From positions 22,613 to 32,295 of the forward strand of contig DBWO01000037.1 in NCBI GenBank assembly GCA_002309055.1: 9,683 nucleotides of DNA. Direction: 5' to 3'. Below, piece after piece: positions 1 to 6,882 of the stretch; position 1 is the stretch's first letter, and every line of letters starts with the position of its first letter. Source of the stretch: Ruminococcaceae bacterium UBA1236 (GTDB lineage: Bacteria; Bacillota; Clostridia; Oscillospirales; Acutalibacteraceae). The position numbers and the translations under genes are program-made. The notes under the pieces were generated by a model, which made no database searches, had not been told where the DNA came from, and saw only the letters and a list, made by a program, of their open reading frames with translations.

Positions 1-787
1 CCTGCCAATCGGCGGTATAGGTTTCATCCGCCGTGTAGGTGAATGATATGTGCTTAACTCCCAAACCGGAATAATCGCCTATGAAGGTGAGCACTGCATT
101 CACCGTGTATGTATGTGAGAAGGTTATTTCTTTCAATCTGCCTGTCTGTGTGTTTATAATGCCGCTTATGCTGCCTGCGGCCATTTCAATATGAACAACG
201 CCGAATTCGGCGGCGCCGCGGAATTTTCGCTCAACCTCTTCGAGCACAAAGGCATTACTGCCGAAGCAGAGAGCATCGCTGACACAGCCGGGGTCGGGAT
301 ATGCTGCAGAAGCAAGATTATATCTGAAAAGGCAGGCGTCCGGGTCTGATTTGAGGCAGGAAAACTCATAACCGGTCACATCCCTCACGCCCAGTATAAC
401 CTTTCTGGAATCGAGCGCCTCATTGCCCGGCGTATCTTCATAAACCGGATAAACGCTTTCGGCATATTTCACCACTTCATCCGCGATTATCAAAGCGATG
501 GCTTCATCCGCTTCGGTAAATTCCGTTTCGGCATCGGAATAAGACGCTTTAACGGTTTTTGTTATTTTGCAGTCCTCCGAAAACAAAGCGGCATACTTTT
601 CCTGAATTAAAGCTATTCTCTCTTCGGGGCTGTCCGGTATATAATCCCCGAAATCTCCGGGCACGGTTTCCGCTGTTCCGGGAACGGGCGGATTTTCAGC
701 CTTCGTGCCTCGATGTTTAACAATCAAAACGGCAGCGGTTATTACAACGGCAAGCGCGAGGACACAAGCGGCAATCTTTTTAATCAT
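1..787 (-). CDS. Membrane-anchored extracytoplasmic protein of unknown function, C-terminus cut by window edge
   Basis: The frame is open from an ATG at 787 to the window edge, giving 262 residues without a stop, so the C-terminus is missing. Residues 1-4 (MIKK) and a hydrophobic stretch at about 5-23 form a signal anchor or uncleaved signal peptide. C8 sits too early and lacks a lipobox, so this does not look like a lipoprotein. After a proline-rich linker (about 30-45) comes a soluble region with five cysteines (73, 144, 152, 168, 174), possibly structural if exported. I recognise no family. The start is well supported: GGGGAGGTGA lies just upstream of the ATG, inside the end of the preceding gene, which it overlaps by 8 nt (780-787). 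That suggests translational coupling and a joint role with the four-helix protein upstream. Confident as a real gene; function unknown. Confidence 0.8.
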   Translation of the reverse strand, partial: MIKKIAACVLALAVVITAAVLIVKHRGTKAENPPVPGTAETVPGDFGDYIPDSPEERIALIQEKYAALFSEDCKITKTVKASYSDAETEFTEADEAIALIIADEVVKYAESVYPVYEDTPGNEALDSRKVILGVRDVTGYEFSCLKSDPDACLFRYNLASAAYPDPGCVSDALCFGSNAFVLEEVERKFRGAAEFGVVHIEMAAGSISGIINTQTGRLKEITFSHTYTVNAVLTFIGDYSGLGVKHISFTYTADETYTADWQ

Positions 788-1358
788 CACCGCTCACCTC
801 CCCTTCTTTAAGAGAAAGAGACTTCATAACGCGCAGATTCAGAAGCCCGTTAAGAAGAAGCGCCGCGCACGCTGCCGCCGCGCCCCAGCCGGCTTCGGCA
901 CTGACGAATGAAGGAAAGCGCGCTGAAGCGGCGACGATAAGAATAAACGCCTGAAGAAACGCCGCGAGCGCCGCTCCGCCGAACGAAAACGCCGCCATAA
1001 ACCTTGAAGCGGTTGAAACGCCGAGGGAGGAGAAAATAAAAAACGCGATTACCGTGAAAACAGTGAGCGCGAGGAGAAGGAAAATGCCGAAAACAAGCAT
1101 TGCTTTCTCTGTCATATCCGAAAGCAGTGTGCTTCTGCCCATTGCGGTGAGTTCTTCGATTTCGCCGGATTTGATGATATCATAAGCGCCTTTGAGACTC
1201 ACTGATAAGTTTCTTATAAACATCGGTATTTTTACCGAATAAGAAGCAACCGGCAGAAACAGGCACAGAGCACACAGCGCCGTTGTGACAATTCTGCAAA
1301 ACGCCGCCGCGGAGCCGAAATACGACTGCCTGAACACGGTCAGTCTGCTCTCTTCCAC
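780..1358 (-). CDS. Four-helix integral membrane protein, unknown function
   Basis: This encodes 192 residues from a GTG at 1358. That start is chosen because CGGAGGTG (1364-1371) lies 5 nt upstream. The frame stays open to a TTG at 1406, but that codon lies in the arm of a terminator hairpin and has no ribosome site. Hydrophobic segments lie at about 20-42, 86-112, 119-147 and 156-178, with a polar loop of about 45 residues between the first two. The N-terminus is short and charged, and the C-terminal tail is polar (SLSLKEGEVSGDD). I recognise no motif or family. The last codons GAT GAT TAA contain the ATG of the next gene, an 8-nt overlap, so the two are probably co-translated and may form a membrane complex (inference). 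I see no clear promoter in the short gap to the upstream terminator, so expression may depend on read-through. Confidence 0.75.
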   Translation of the reverse strand: MEESRLTVFRQSYFGSAAAFCRIVTTALCALCLFLPVASYSVKIPMFIRNLSVSLKGAYDIIKSGEIEELTAMGRSTLLSDMTEKAMLVFGIFLLLALTVFTVIAFFIFSSLGVSTASRFMAAFSFGGAALAAFLQAFILIVAASARFPSFVSAEAGWGAAAACAALLLNGLLNLRVMKSLSLKEGEVSGDD

Positions 1359-1404
1359 GATAATCACCTCCGTTCTCCGGGCACTGCTGTTGAGATTATT
1401 CAGC

Positions 1405-1448
1405 AAAGGAGAAAGCCGGGATATTTACATAAAACGGCTTTCTCCTTT
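1405..1448 (-). terminator. Strong hairpin, likely terminator of the foldase gene
   Basis: A perfect 14-bp stem pairs 1405-1418 with 1435-1448 around a 16-nt loop, starting 16 nt after the stop codon of the peptidyl-prolyl isomerase gene. On the minus strand the stem ends in CTTT, but the following bases (GCTGAATAATC) do not form a clean U-tract. It may therefore be an imperfect terminator, or a 3'-end stabiliser that lets some transcripts continue into the two genes downstream. Confidence 0.7.
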
Positions 1449-1464
1449 TATCGGTGTTTATTGC

Positions 1465-3210
1465 TTATTTTGCCGAAAGGGCAAGGTTCTTATTGATTCT
1501 CTTGCAGAAATCATCGCGCACGCGCTCGGTAACCTTGACGTTTACTGTGGGTGCGTACTTGCCGTCATCGGCGAGCATGGTCTTTTCAAAACCGGAGTAA
1601 AGCTCTTCGCCTTTGTCGGTACGGATAGTGTTCTTCCAGTCAACATCATCTTTGTTGTCGGCTGAGAAGTACATAATATGATAGCCGTATTCGGTCTTGA
1701 CGATTTCAATGTCACCGACTTTTCTCGCAGGGTCAAATGACCAGTCAAGGAAAGGCTGAACATAGCTGTCGGTGATTCTCATGCCGGCATACAGGCCGCC
1801 GTTATCAACGGAACCTTCATCCTCGGAATGTTTCTTTACCATCTCGGTGAAGGATTCCTCGGTCTTGTCGCCGTTTTTCCACTCGGCAAGGTATTCGTTT
1901 GCCTTCTTGAGCGCTTCTTCGTCCTGAGCCTGGCTGACTTCCTGACCCTCTTCGTTGCCGAATTTAACAAGAAGGTGGCGGACATCTACGCTGTGGGAAA
2001 CGTATGCGGGCTTATCAACGAAAACGATATAAGCATCGGTCTCATCGGTGAACATGCTTGATTCGCCTGCCTTGCGTGCTGAATCAAATGCCCAGTCTGC
2101 CGCGGCATCGTTGAGAGCGCTGTTGATTTTGTCATAAGTTGCGTGAAGGACTTCGGTGGTATTGGTTGTCTCTTCTTCGGCCTCTTCCTTCGCTTCAGCA
2201 TCTTCTGCGGTTTCGGCCTGCTCCGCGGTATCGGCTTTGGCTTCTTCAGTTTCCGCCTTGCTGTCTGCCTCAAGGTATTCGGCTACAGCCGCCTCGAAGG
2301 TGTCGAGATTTGTTACCTTATCGGCAACTTTTTCAACCTTTGCGAAAAGCTCTTTGTTGGCCTTTTCCTGTCTTGCCTTCAGAGCTTCGTCACTCTCGCC
2401 TTCCTCTGCCTCAAGAGCGGTGCCCTTGAAAATATAATAATGAAGGTCGGTGTAATCGTAAAGTTTCTGATTGTCTTTATACTCTTTGCTGAGCTCTTCT
2501 TCGGTGATGCTCTTGCCGAGCTCTTCTTTCTTATGCTCAGCGTAGTGGATGGCTATCTCATTTTTTTCGATAGCTTCTTTGAACATTTTCTCAGAGAAGC
2601 CGGCGCCGAAGTTTGACTTGAGATAAGCGCCGAGTGAATAACCGCTTTCCTTTGCGCTGTCTCTGTAGCTGTCGATGGTCTCTTTGACCTCTGCCTTGCC
2701 GTCTTCATCAAGCTCAAAGCCGGCTGCCTTTGCCTCTTCGTAAAGGGCCTTTATGTACTTAACGCGGTCAATAGCGCTGGTCCTGAAGTACTCAGCATAG
2801 GTGATTTCGTTGCCGTCGGCATCGGTGGTGTTCTGCTTGTCGGGAGGTGTGTTTGTATCATAACCCGAGCTGCCGTAGCCGTACTGAGCAAGCATCTGCG
2901 AATACTGAACGGTCTGTGAATATGTTGAGCTGTAGTAATAAGCAAACAGTGCCTCGCTGACTTTTTCACCGTCAGAGAATGACATAGCCTTTGTCAGCTT
3001 CTGACCGATACCGGTAAGAGTGTAGATATAGTAACCGATACCGAGAACGATTGCGGCAACAAGAACTATCGCAACAGCCTTCTTTAAGATGGTGCCGACA
3101 GTCTTTGTCTTCTCTATGCTTCTGGCATTCTTTTTGTTTGCTTTGGCAATTCTTTCTTTACGCTCCTGGCGGTAAAGCTCAGCCTTGCTTTTGCTTTCTT
3201 TCTTGGCCAT
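1465..3210 (-). CDS. Membrane-anchored parvulin-type peptidyl-prolyl cis-trans isomerase (PrsA/SurA-like foldase)
   Basis: This encodes 581 residues. It is predicted to catalyse cis-trans isomerisation of Xaa-Pro bonds and to help exported proteins fold on the outer face of the membrane. The N-terminus is a Lys/Arg-rich cytoplasmic segment (1-43), followed by one transmembrane helix (about 44-64). Residues about 134-245 are a helical, charged SurA-N-like chaperone region. A canonical parvulin domain lies at about 408-515: VRHLLVKF with H412, HSEDEGSVDNGG (461-472) and YGYHIMYF with H511. Upstream of it, about 254-399 resembles a second, degenerate parvulin domain split by an Ala/Glu-rich insert (about 313-350). 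The match DWAFDSARK (372-380) to DWSFDPARK (489-497) shows the duplication. PrsA proteins are usually much shorter lipoproteins (about 300 residues), so this one is long and helix-anchored. The ATG at 3210 follows AAAGGA at 3223-3228, with a rather long spacer. It appears to have its own promoter. Confidence 0.92.
   Translation of the reverse strand: MAKKESKSKAELYRQERKERIAKANKKNARSIEKTKTVGTILKKAVAIVLVAAIVLGIGYYIYTLTGIGQKLTKAMSFSDGEKVSEALFAYYYSSTYSQTVQYSQMLAQYGYGSSGYDTNTPPDKQNTTDADGNEITYAEYFRTSAIDRVKYIKALYEEAKAAGFELDEDGKAEVKETIDSYRDSAKESGYSLGAYLKSNFGAGFSEKMFKEAIEKNEIAIHYAEHKKEELGKSITEEELSKEYKDNQKLYDYTDLHYYIFKGTALEAEEGESDEALKARQEKANKELFAKVEKVADKVTNLDTFEAAVAEYLEADSKAETEEAKADTAEQAETAEDAEAKEEAEEETTNTTEVLHATYDKINSALNDAAADWAFDSARKAGESSMFTDETDAYIVFVDKPAYVSHSVDVRHLLVKFGNEEGQEVSQAQDEEALKKANEYLAEWKNGDKTEESFTEMVKKHSEDEGSVDNGGLYAGMRITDSYVQPFLDWSFDPARKVGDIEIVKTEYGYHIMYFSADNKDDVDWKNTIRTDKGEELYSGFEKTMLADDGKYAPTVNVKVTERVRDDFCKRINKNLALSAK
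2161..2274 (-). repeat. Low-complexity acidic Ala/Glu-rich coding segment inside the foldase
   Basis: Codons 313-350 of the foldase gene encode almost only Ala, Glu, Asp, Thr and Lys, in irregular short repeats such as AEEAK, AETAE and AEAKEEAEEE. It lies where a parvulin domain would carry its substrate-binding loop and has no recognisable fold. Such segments often vary in length between strains. Confidence 0.7.
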
Positions 3211-3224
3211 TTTGTCTGTTCATC

Positions 3225-3273
3225 CTTTACTTCGTTTATTAAGAGCCGCGCCGGGTATAAACCGGAAGTAAAG
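3225..3273 (-). promoter_or_regulatory. Leader hairpin partly covering the foldase ribosome site
   Basis: In the untranslated leader, GAAGTAAAG and CTTTACTTC form a perfect 9-bp stem (3225-3233 with 3265-3273). After a 2-nt bulge (3263-3264) six more pairs follow (3234-3239 with 3257-3262), leaving a 17-nt loop. The AAAG of the AAAGGA ribosome site lies in the stem. Pairing is seen directly; a role in controlling translation, for example by temperature or stress, is inference. Confidence 0.55.
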
Positions 3274-3288
3274 CGGCATAATGTATAT

Positions 3289-3317
3289 ATATTATACTAT
3301 TTTTTTATTTTTTACAA
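3289..3317 (-). promoter_or_regulatory. Candidate sigma-A-type promoter of the foldase gene
   Basis: On the minus strand TTGTAA (3312-3317) is followed after 17 nt by TAATAT (3289-3294). An overlapping perfect TATAAT (3291-3296) has a shorter 15-nt spacer. The surrounding 3280-3340 is extremely AT-rich. Transcription would start near 3282-3284, giving a leader of roughly 73 nt that contains the hairpin described separately. The rest of the 166-nt gap to the pseudouridine synthase gene shows no convincing terminator. Confidence 0.5.
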
Positions 3318-3376
3318 GTATTTTATAGATATTTTATGACTTTTCAGCAACTTTTTTTGCCGTTTTAACCCTCATT

Positions 3377-4345
3377 TCACTCAAAATCGGGAAACTCTTT
3401 TTCAAACCAAACGTCTTTAAGCTCATATTCACGTCCGTTAAGATAATCAAGTTCACCTGCATCCGTCGCAAACGCGAACCTCAGTTTATATGAGCAGAGG
3501 AACTGTTTTTTGTAGCCGAGGGGTTTATTGAGAGCGTTTGTGCCGTATTTGCCGTCGCCCACAAGCGGGTGCCCCTCAAAGGCGAGATGCGCCCTTATCT
3601 GATGAGTGCGGCCCGTGAAAAGCTCCACTTCGAGGAGCGAGAGTCCCTTGCCTTCCTTTATGACTTTGTATCCGGTTTTCATCGTTTTCGAGCCGGGAAC
3701 AGGGTCTTTATAGACAGTGACTTTGTTTTTCTTTTCGTCTTTTGTCATATAGGCGGTAAGCACATCCGCTTTCTTTTCAAATATGCCGTGAGTGACGCAG
3801 AGATAGAATTTTTCAATTTCTCTGTTTTTGAGTTTTTCATTAAGGATTCTGAGAGAGGCGGCTTTTTTTGCGGCGATAACAATGCCGGCGGTGTTGCGGT
3901 CTATTCTGTTTACAAGGGCGGGAGCGAAGGAGTTTTCGTCCGCGGGGTTATACTCCCCATTTTCATAGAGATAACGTTTGACTCTTGTAATAAGTGTGTC
4001 GTTATACTCTCCCTCATCGGGGTGAGAAAGCAGACCGACGGGTTTATCGAGCAGCATGAGATTCGAGTCCTCATAAACTATACCCAGATTTTTTGACGCG
4101 GTCAGAAAATCGTATTTTTCGGGCACCGGTGCGAAAAATTCGTCGTTTATGTACAGCTCAATCACATCACCCTCGCAGAGTTTCTGAGAAATCTCTCCTC
4201 TGGAGGAATTGACTTTTATTCTCTTTTTCCTAATGTATTTATACATCAGCGACTGCGGAAGAGCGGGCACAGCCTTGGAAATAAATTTGTCAAGGCGCTG
4301 ACCGGCGTCATTTTTTCCTACGGTAAAGCTTTTTATGGCACTCAC
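3377..4345 (-). CDS. RluA-family RNA pseudouridine synthase with N-terminal S4 domain
   Basis: It converts specific uridines of 23S rRNA (or tRNA) to pseudouridine. From the GTG at 4345 it has 322 residues, a normal length for the RluC/RluD group. An S4-type RNA-binding domain spans about 16-66 (QRLDKFISKAVP...GDVIELYI). The catalytic domain runs from about 85. VNRIDRNTAG (145-154) matches the family's HRLDxxTSG motif, with D149 as the catalytic aspartate; the usual first His is Asn here. GRTHQIRAHLAFEGHPLVGD (245-264) is the second hallmark. The target uridine cannot be read from the sequence. The start is uncertain: the GTG overlaps its own presumed ribosome site, and an ATA nine bases downstream is ideally placed. 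The gene follows a terminator and appears to have its own promoter. Family assignment is very secure. Confidence 0.94.
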   Translation of the reverse strand: MSAIKSFTVGKNDAGQRLDKFISKAVPALPQSLMYKYIRKKRIKVNSSRGEISQKLCEGDVIELYINDEFFAPVPEKYDFLTASKNLGIVYEDSNLMLLDKPVGLLSHPDEGEYNDTLITRVKRYLYENGEYNPADENSFAPALVNRIDRNTAGIVIAAKKAASLRILNEKLKNREIEKFYLCVTHGIFEKKADVLTAYMTKDEKKNKVTVYKDPVPGSKTMKTGYKVIKEGKGLSLLEVELFTGRTHQIRAHLAFEGHPLVGDGKYGTNALNKPLGYKKQFLCSYKLRFAFATDAGELDYLNGREYELKDVWFEKEFPDFE

Positions 4346-4349
4346 CTCT
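4334..4349 (-). promoter_or_regulatory. Ribosome site of the pseudouridine synthase gene, pointing to an ATA start
   Basis: AGAGGTGAG (4341-4349) is the only good ribosome site. The annotated GTG (4343-4345) lies inside it, so it cannot be the codon that this site serves. Six bases past GAGGTG, in frame, is ATA (4334-4336). No ATG, GTG or TTG occurs in the next roughly 15 codons, before the conserved S4 domain begins. Confidence 0.5.
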
Positions 4350-4360
4350 TTTCCCGTGAG

Positions 4361-4389
4361 ATTTTACCACAAATGATTTATAAAGTCTA
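4361..4389 (-). promoter_or_regulatory. Candidate sigma-A-type promoter of the pseudouridine synthase gene
   Basis: TAGACT (4384-4389, four of six matches to TTGACA) and TAAAAT (4361-4366) are separated by exactly 17 nt. Transcription would begin near 4354, only about ten bases before the GTG. The -35 box begins 12 nt beyond the terminator hairpin of the preceding operon, which fits a new transcription unit. Confidence 0.5.
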
Positions 4390-4401
4390 TATAAATATTA
4401 A

Positions 4402-4448
4402 AATAACAAGGACCCGCAGTAAAACATACTGCGAGCCCTTCTGTTATT
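4402..4448 (-). terminator. Intrinsic terminator after the aquaporin gene
   Basis: A 13-bp stem with two G-U pairs joins 4408-4420 to 4428-4440 around a 7-nt loop. After a 2-nt bulge (4441-4442), six more pairs form (4402-4407 with 4443-4448). It starts 42 nt after the aquaporin stop, and the minus-strand tail is T-rich (TTTTAATATTTATATAG). The plus-strand side is also T-rich, so it may work in both directions, although no plus-strand gene ends here. Confidence 0.8.
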
Positions 4449-4490
4449 TTTTGTCTTTTTGTTTTTCGTTTAAATGTGAAAGTCAATTAA

Positions 4491-5150
4491 TCAGTCTTTC
4501 TTGGAATCAAGCACCTTATAGCATATTGCCGCGAGTGCGCCGCCCACAAGAGGAGCGAGGATGAATACCCAGACGCTTGAGAGAGCGTCTCCGCCTGCGA
4601 AGAGAGCGGGGCCGAATGAACGGGCGGGATTAACGGAAGTGCCGGTGAAATGGATTCCGAAAATGTGAACAAGGGTGAGTGAAAGACCGATTACAAGACC
4701 GGCAACACTGCTGTTTTCAATCTTTGACGTAACGCCGAGAATGGCAAGCACAAAGATGAAGGTGAGAATAATCTCAATCACGAATGATTTGCCTATGCTG
4801 CCCTCAAACAGAGCGTTTGAGCCAAGGCCGCTGTCCGCGCCGACAAAGGGGATGAGGGCCGCCGCGCCGGCAATTGCGCCGAGAAACTGAGCGACAATGT
4901 AGCCGATGAAATCAGCAACGCTGAGCTTGCCGCTTATGAGCATGGCGATGGAAACAGCCGGGTTGATGTGACAGCCGGAAACATTGCCGATGGAGTATGC
5001 CATAGCGACTATCACGAGGCCGAATACGATGGCGACCGCAAGATAATTCGCGGGCTCATCACATCCGATTGCCGCCGCTGTGCCGCAGGCGATGAATACA
5101 AGGACGAATGTGCCGATAAACTCGGCCAGATATTTTTTAACAGCTGACAT
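4491..5150 (-). CDS. aqpZ: AqpZ-type aquaporin (MIP family water channel)
   Basis: This is a six-helix inner-membrane channel for passive water flow, 219 residues, a typical AqpZ length. Both hallmark NPA motifs are present at 63-65 (HINPAVS) and 174-176 (TSVNPARS). By comparison with E. coli AqpZ (F43, H174, T183, R189), the selectivity-filter residues appear to be F43, H162, T171 and R177. The bulky F and H favour a water-only pore over a glycerol facilitator. The N-terminal KKYLAEFIGTFVLVF motif is also classic. An AAAGGAG site lies 8 nt before the ATG. The gene begins 17 nt after the alpha-glucosidase stop and ends before a terminator, so it is the last gene of that operon. Family and water selectivity are secure; the link to sugar hydrolysis is inference. 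Confidence 0.95.
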   Translation of the reverse strand: MSAVKKYLAEFIGTFVLVFIACGTAAAIGCDEPANYLAVAIVFGLVIVAMAYSIGNVSGCHINPAVSIAMLISGKLSVADFIGYIVAQFLGAIAGAAALIPFVGADSGLGSNALFEGSIGKSFVIEIILTFIFVLAILGVTSKIENSSVAGLVIGLSLTLVHIFGIHFTGTSVNPARSFGPALFAGGDALSSVWVFILAPLVGGALAAICYKVLDSKKD

Positions 5151-5167
5151 ATGAATTTCTCCTTTGA

Positions 5168-6844
5168 TTATTCAAACAGATAAACTCTTGCTTCATAAGG
5201 CTTTGTATAAAACTCATTTTTGCCGGGGTCAAGCACATCGTAATTCTGAAGAACAAGCTCGCCCTCGCTGAGATTATACCCTTCGGGCACTCTGAATTTA
5301 ACGGGATCTTCGCTGAAGGATGTGATGACAAGCAGCCTCTTGCCCTCATACCTTCTCTCATAAACATAGAGATATTTGCTGTTTTCGCAAAGCACATTAT
5401 ATTCACCGTAAATGGCTATTTCGTGCTCCTTACGGAATTTTGTGAGTTTGCGGTAATAGTTGAGAAGAGAATCCGCATCCTTCTCGGCATCCTCAACGTT
5501 GACTTCGGTGTAGTTCTCATTGATTTTGAACCAGGGCTCGTCCGCCGTGGTAAAGCCGGCGTTTCTGCCGGAATTCCACTGAACGGGAGTCCTCGCGTTT
5601 TCACGGTTAACTTTTGAGGAAAGGTTGAGGAATACCTTTTCGGGCAGATGGAGAATCCCGCTGAAAAGGCGATAGTTATTGAAGGTCATAACATCCTTGT
5701 ACTCGTAGAGATGATCGACCTTGATATTGGTCATACCGATTTCCTGGCCCTGATAGATGAAGGGCGTGCCGCACTGCAGGAAATACATTGTGGCAAGCGC
5801 TTTGCCGCTCTGTACCCTGTATTTGAGCGAGCCGTATCTGTCAATGACGCGGGCGTGGTCGTGGTTTTCGATATAAAGGCAGTTCCAGCCCTTGCCGTAC
5901 ATTGCCTTCTGCCACTTTGTCATAGTGTTTCTGAGCTTTCTGAGGCTGAACGGGAGCTTTATCCAGTCGGTCATAAAGCAGTCCGCGTTCATATGATCGA
6001 ATGAAATGAGCATATCAAGCTTCTGCCCGGGACCTTCGCTGCAAAGCTCAACGGCATCCTTAACGCTTGTCATGGGACCTTCGCCGACCGTCATACAGTC
6101 ATACTCATTGGTAACGGCTCTGAATTCATCAAGATATTCATCAAGGTGCGGGCCGTGCTTATAGTGCTCTATGCCGCAGGCAACGGGAATGGGTATGCCG
6201 TTGGGCAGACCTTCCGCCTTTGATATGAATGTGATAACATCCTCACGGAAGCCGTCAACGCCCATATCAAGCCAGAAGCGCATTATGCTCTTTACTTCCT
6301 CGCGCACCTTGGGATTATCCATGTTGAGGTCGGGCTGTTTCTTGGCGAAAACATGAAGATAGTATTCGTCGAGATTCTTGTTGTATTCCCAGGCGCCGCC
6401 CTCAAAGATGGACTGCCAGTTGTTGGGGGGCTTGTTGCCCTTACCCTTGCGCCAGATATAATAATCGTGATAAGGATTGTCGATGCTCTTGCTGCTCTCT
6501 TTGAACCACTCGTGCTCGTCCGAGGTATGGTTTACGACGAGGTCCATGAAAACTCTCATGCCTCTCTCGTGCGCGCCTTCAAGCACCTTTTTGAAATCGT
6601 CCAGAGTGCCGAATTCGGGGTTAATGTTTTTGTAGTCGGAAATATCGTAGCCGTAGTCCGCGTTGGGCGTGGGGTAAATGGGCGAAAACCAGATGGCGTC
6701 AACGCCGAGACTCTTTATATAGTCCAGCTTGCTGTAAACGCCGGGCAGGTCGCCTATGCCGTCGCCGTTAGAATCGCAGAAACTTCTGGTCCAAATCTGA
6801 TAGACGGACATTTCCTTAAACCACTTTTTGGTGATTTCTGCCAT
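5168..6844 (-). CDS. GH13 alpha-glucosidase, oligo-1,6-glucosidase type
   Basis: This intracellular-looking glycoside hydrolase (no signal peptide) removes glucose from alpha-linked oligosaccharides. From the ATG at 6844 it has 558 residues, the usual length. That start is preferred to the ATG at 6850 because AGGA lies 8 nt upstream. A calcium-binding loop (DSNGDGIGD, 24-32), DLVVNH (101-106) and QPDLN (170-174) identify the oligo-1,6-glucosidase group. The catalytic residues are D202 (GFREDVI), E255 (VGEGP) and D329 (ENHD). Val203 after the nucleophile is the residue linked to alpha-1,6 activity in isomaltases, whereas maltases carry Thr or Ala. Residues near the active site deviate from the usual form: Glu for Met before D202, GEGPM for GEMPG, and NHDHA for NHDQP. 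The substrate could be isomaltose, panose or another glucoside. It lies 38 nt after the protease stop and 17 nt before the aquaporin gene. Confidence 0.92.
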   Translation of the reverse strand: MAEITKKWFKEMSVYQIWTRSFCDSNGDGIGDLPGVYSKLDYIKSLGVDAIWFSPIYPTPNADYGYDISDYKNINPEFGTLDDFKKVLEGAHERGMRVFMDLVVNHTSDEHEWFKESSKSIDNPYHDYYIWRKGKGNKPPNNWQSIFEGGAWEYNKNLDEYYLHVFAKKQPDLNMDNPKVREEVKSIMRFWLDMGVDGFREDVITFISKAEGLPNGIPIPVACGIEHYKHGPHLDEYLDEFRAVTNEYDCMTVGEGPMTSVKDAVELCSEGPGQKLDMLISFDHMNADCFMTDWIKLPFSLRKLRNTMTKWQKAMYGKGWNCLYIENHDHARVIDRYGSLKYRVQSGKALATMYFLQCGTPFIYQGQEIGMTNIKVDHLYEYKDVMTFNNYRLFSGILHLPEKVFLNLSSKVNRENARTPVQWNSGRNAGFTTADEPWFKINENYTEVNVEDAEKDADSLLNYYRKLTKFRKEHEIAIYGEYNVLCENSKYLYVYERRYEGKRLLVITSFSEDPVKFRVPEGYNLSEGELVLQNYDVLDPGKNEFYTKPYEARVYLFE

Positions 6845-6882
6845 GAACATCTTCCTTTCACTTTATTTATGTTATTCCGGAA

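Noticed and set aside
1359..1406. Longer version of the four-helix protein starting at TTG 1406 (208 residues).
   Set aside because: The TTG lies in a terminator arm with no ribosome site, while the GTG at 1358 has a strong one at proper spacing.
1425..1445. A ribosome-site-like AAAGGAG followed by ATG TAA in the hairpin loop after the foldase gene, resembling a start-stop regulatory mini-ORF.
   Set aside because: The spacing of 11 nt is long, the AAAGGAG is fully paired in the stem, and such short matches are expected by chance in AT-rich loops.
2139..2616. Several plus-strand open frames opposite the foldase gene.
   Set aside because: They mirror the biased codons of the Ala/Glu/Lys-rich minus-strand protein and show no ribosome site or domain.
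3340..3376. Possible terminator after the pseudouridine synthase gene (CGGCA with TGCTG).
   Set aside because: Only five pairs including one G-U, and no T-run follows on the minus strand.
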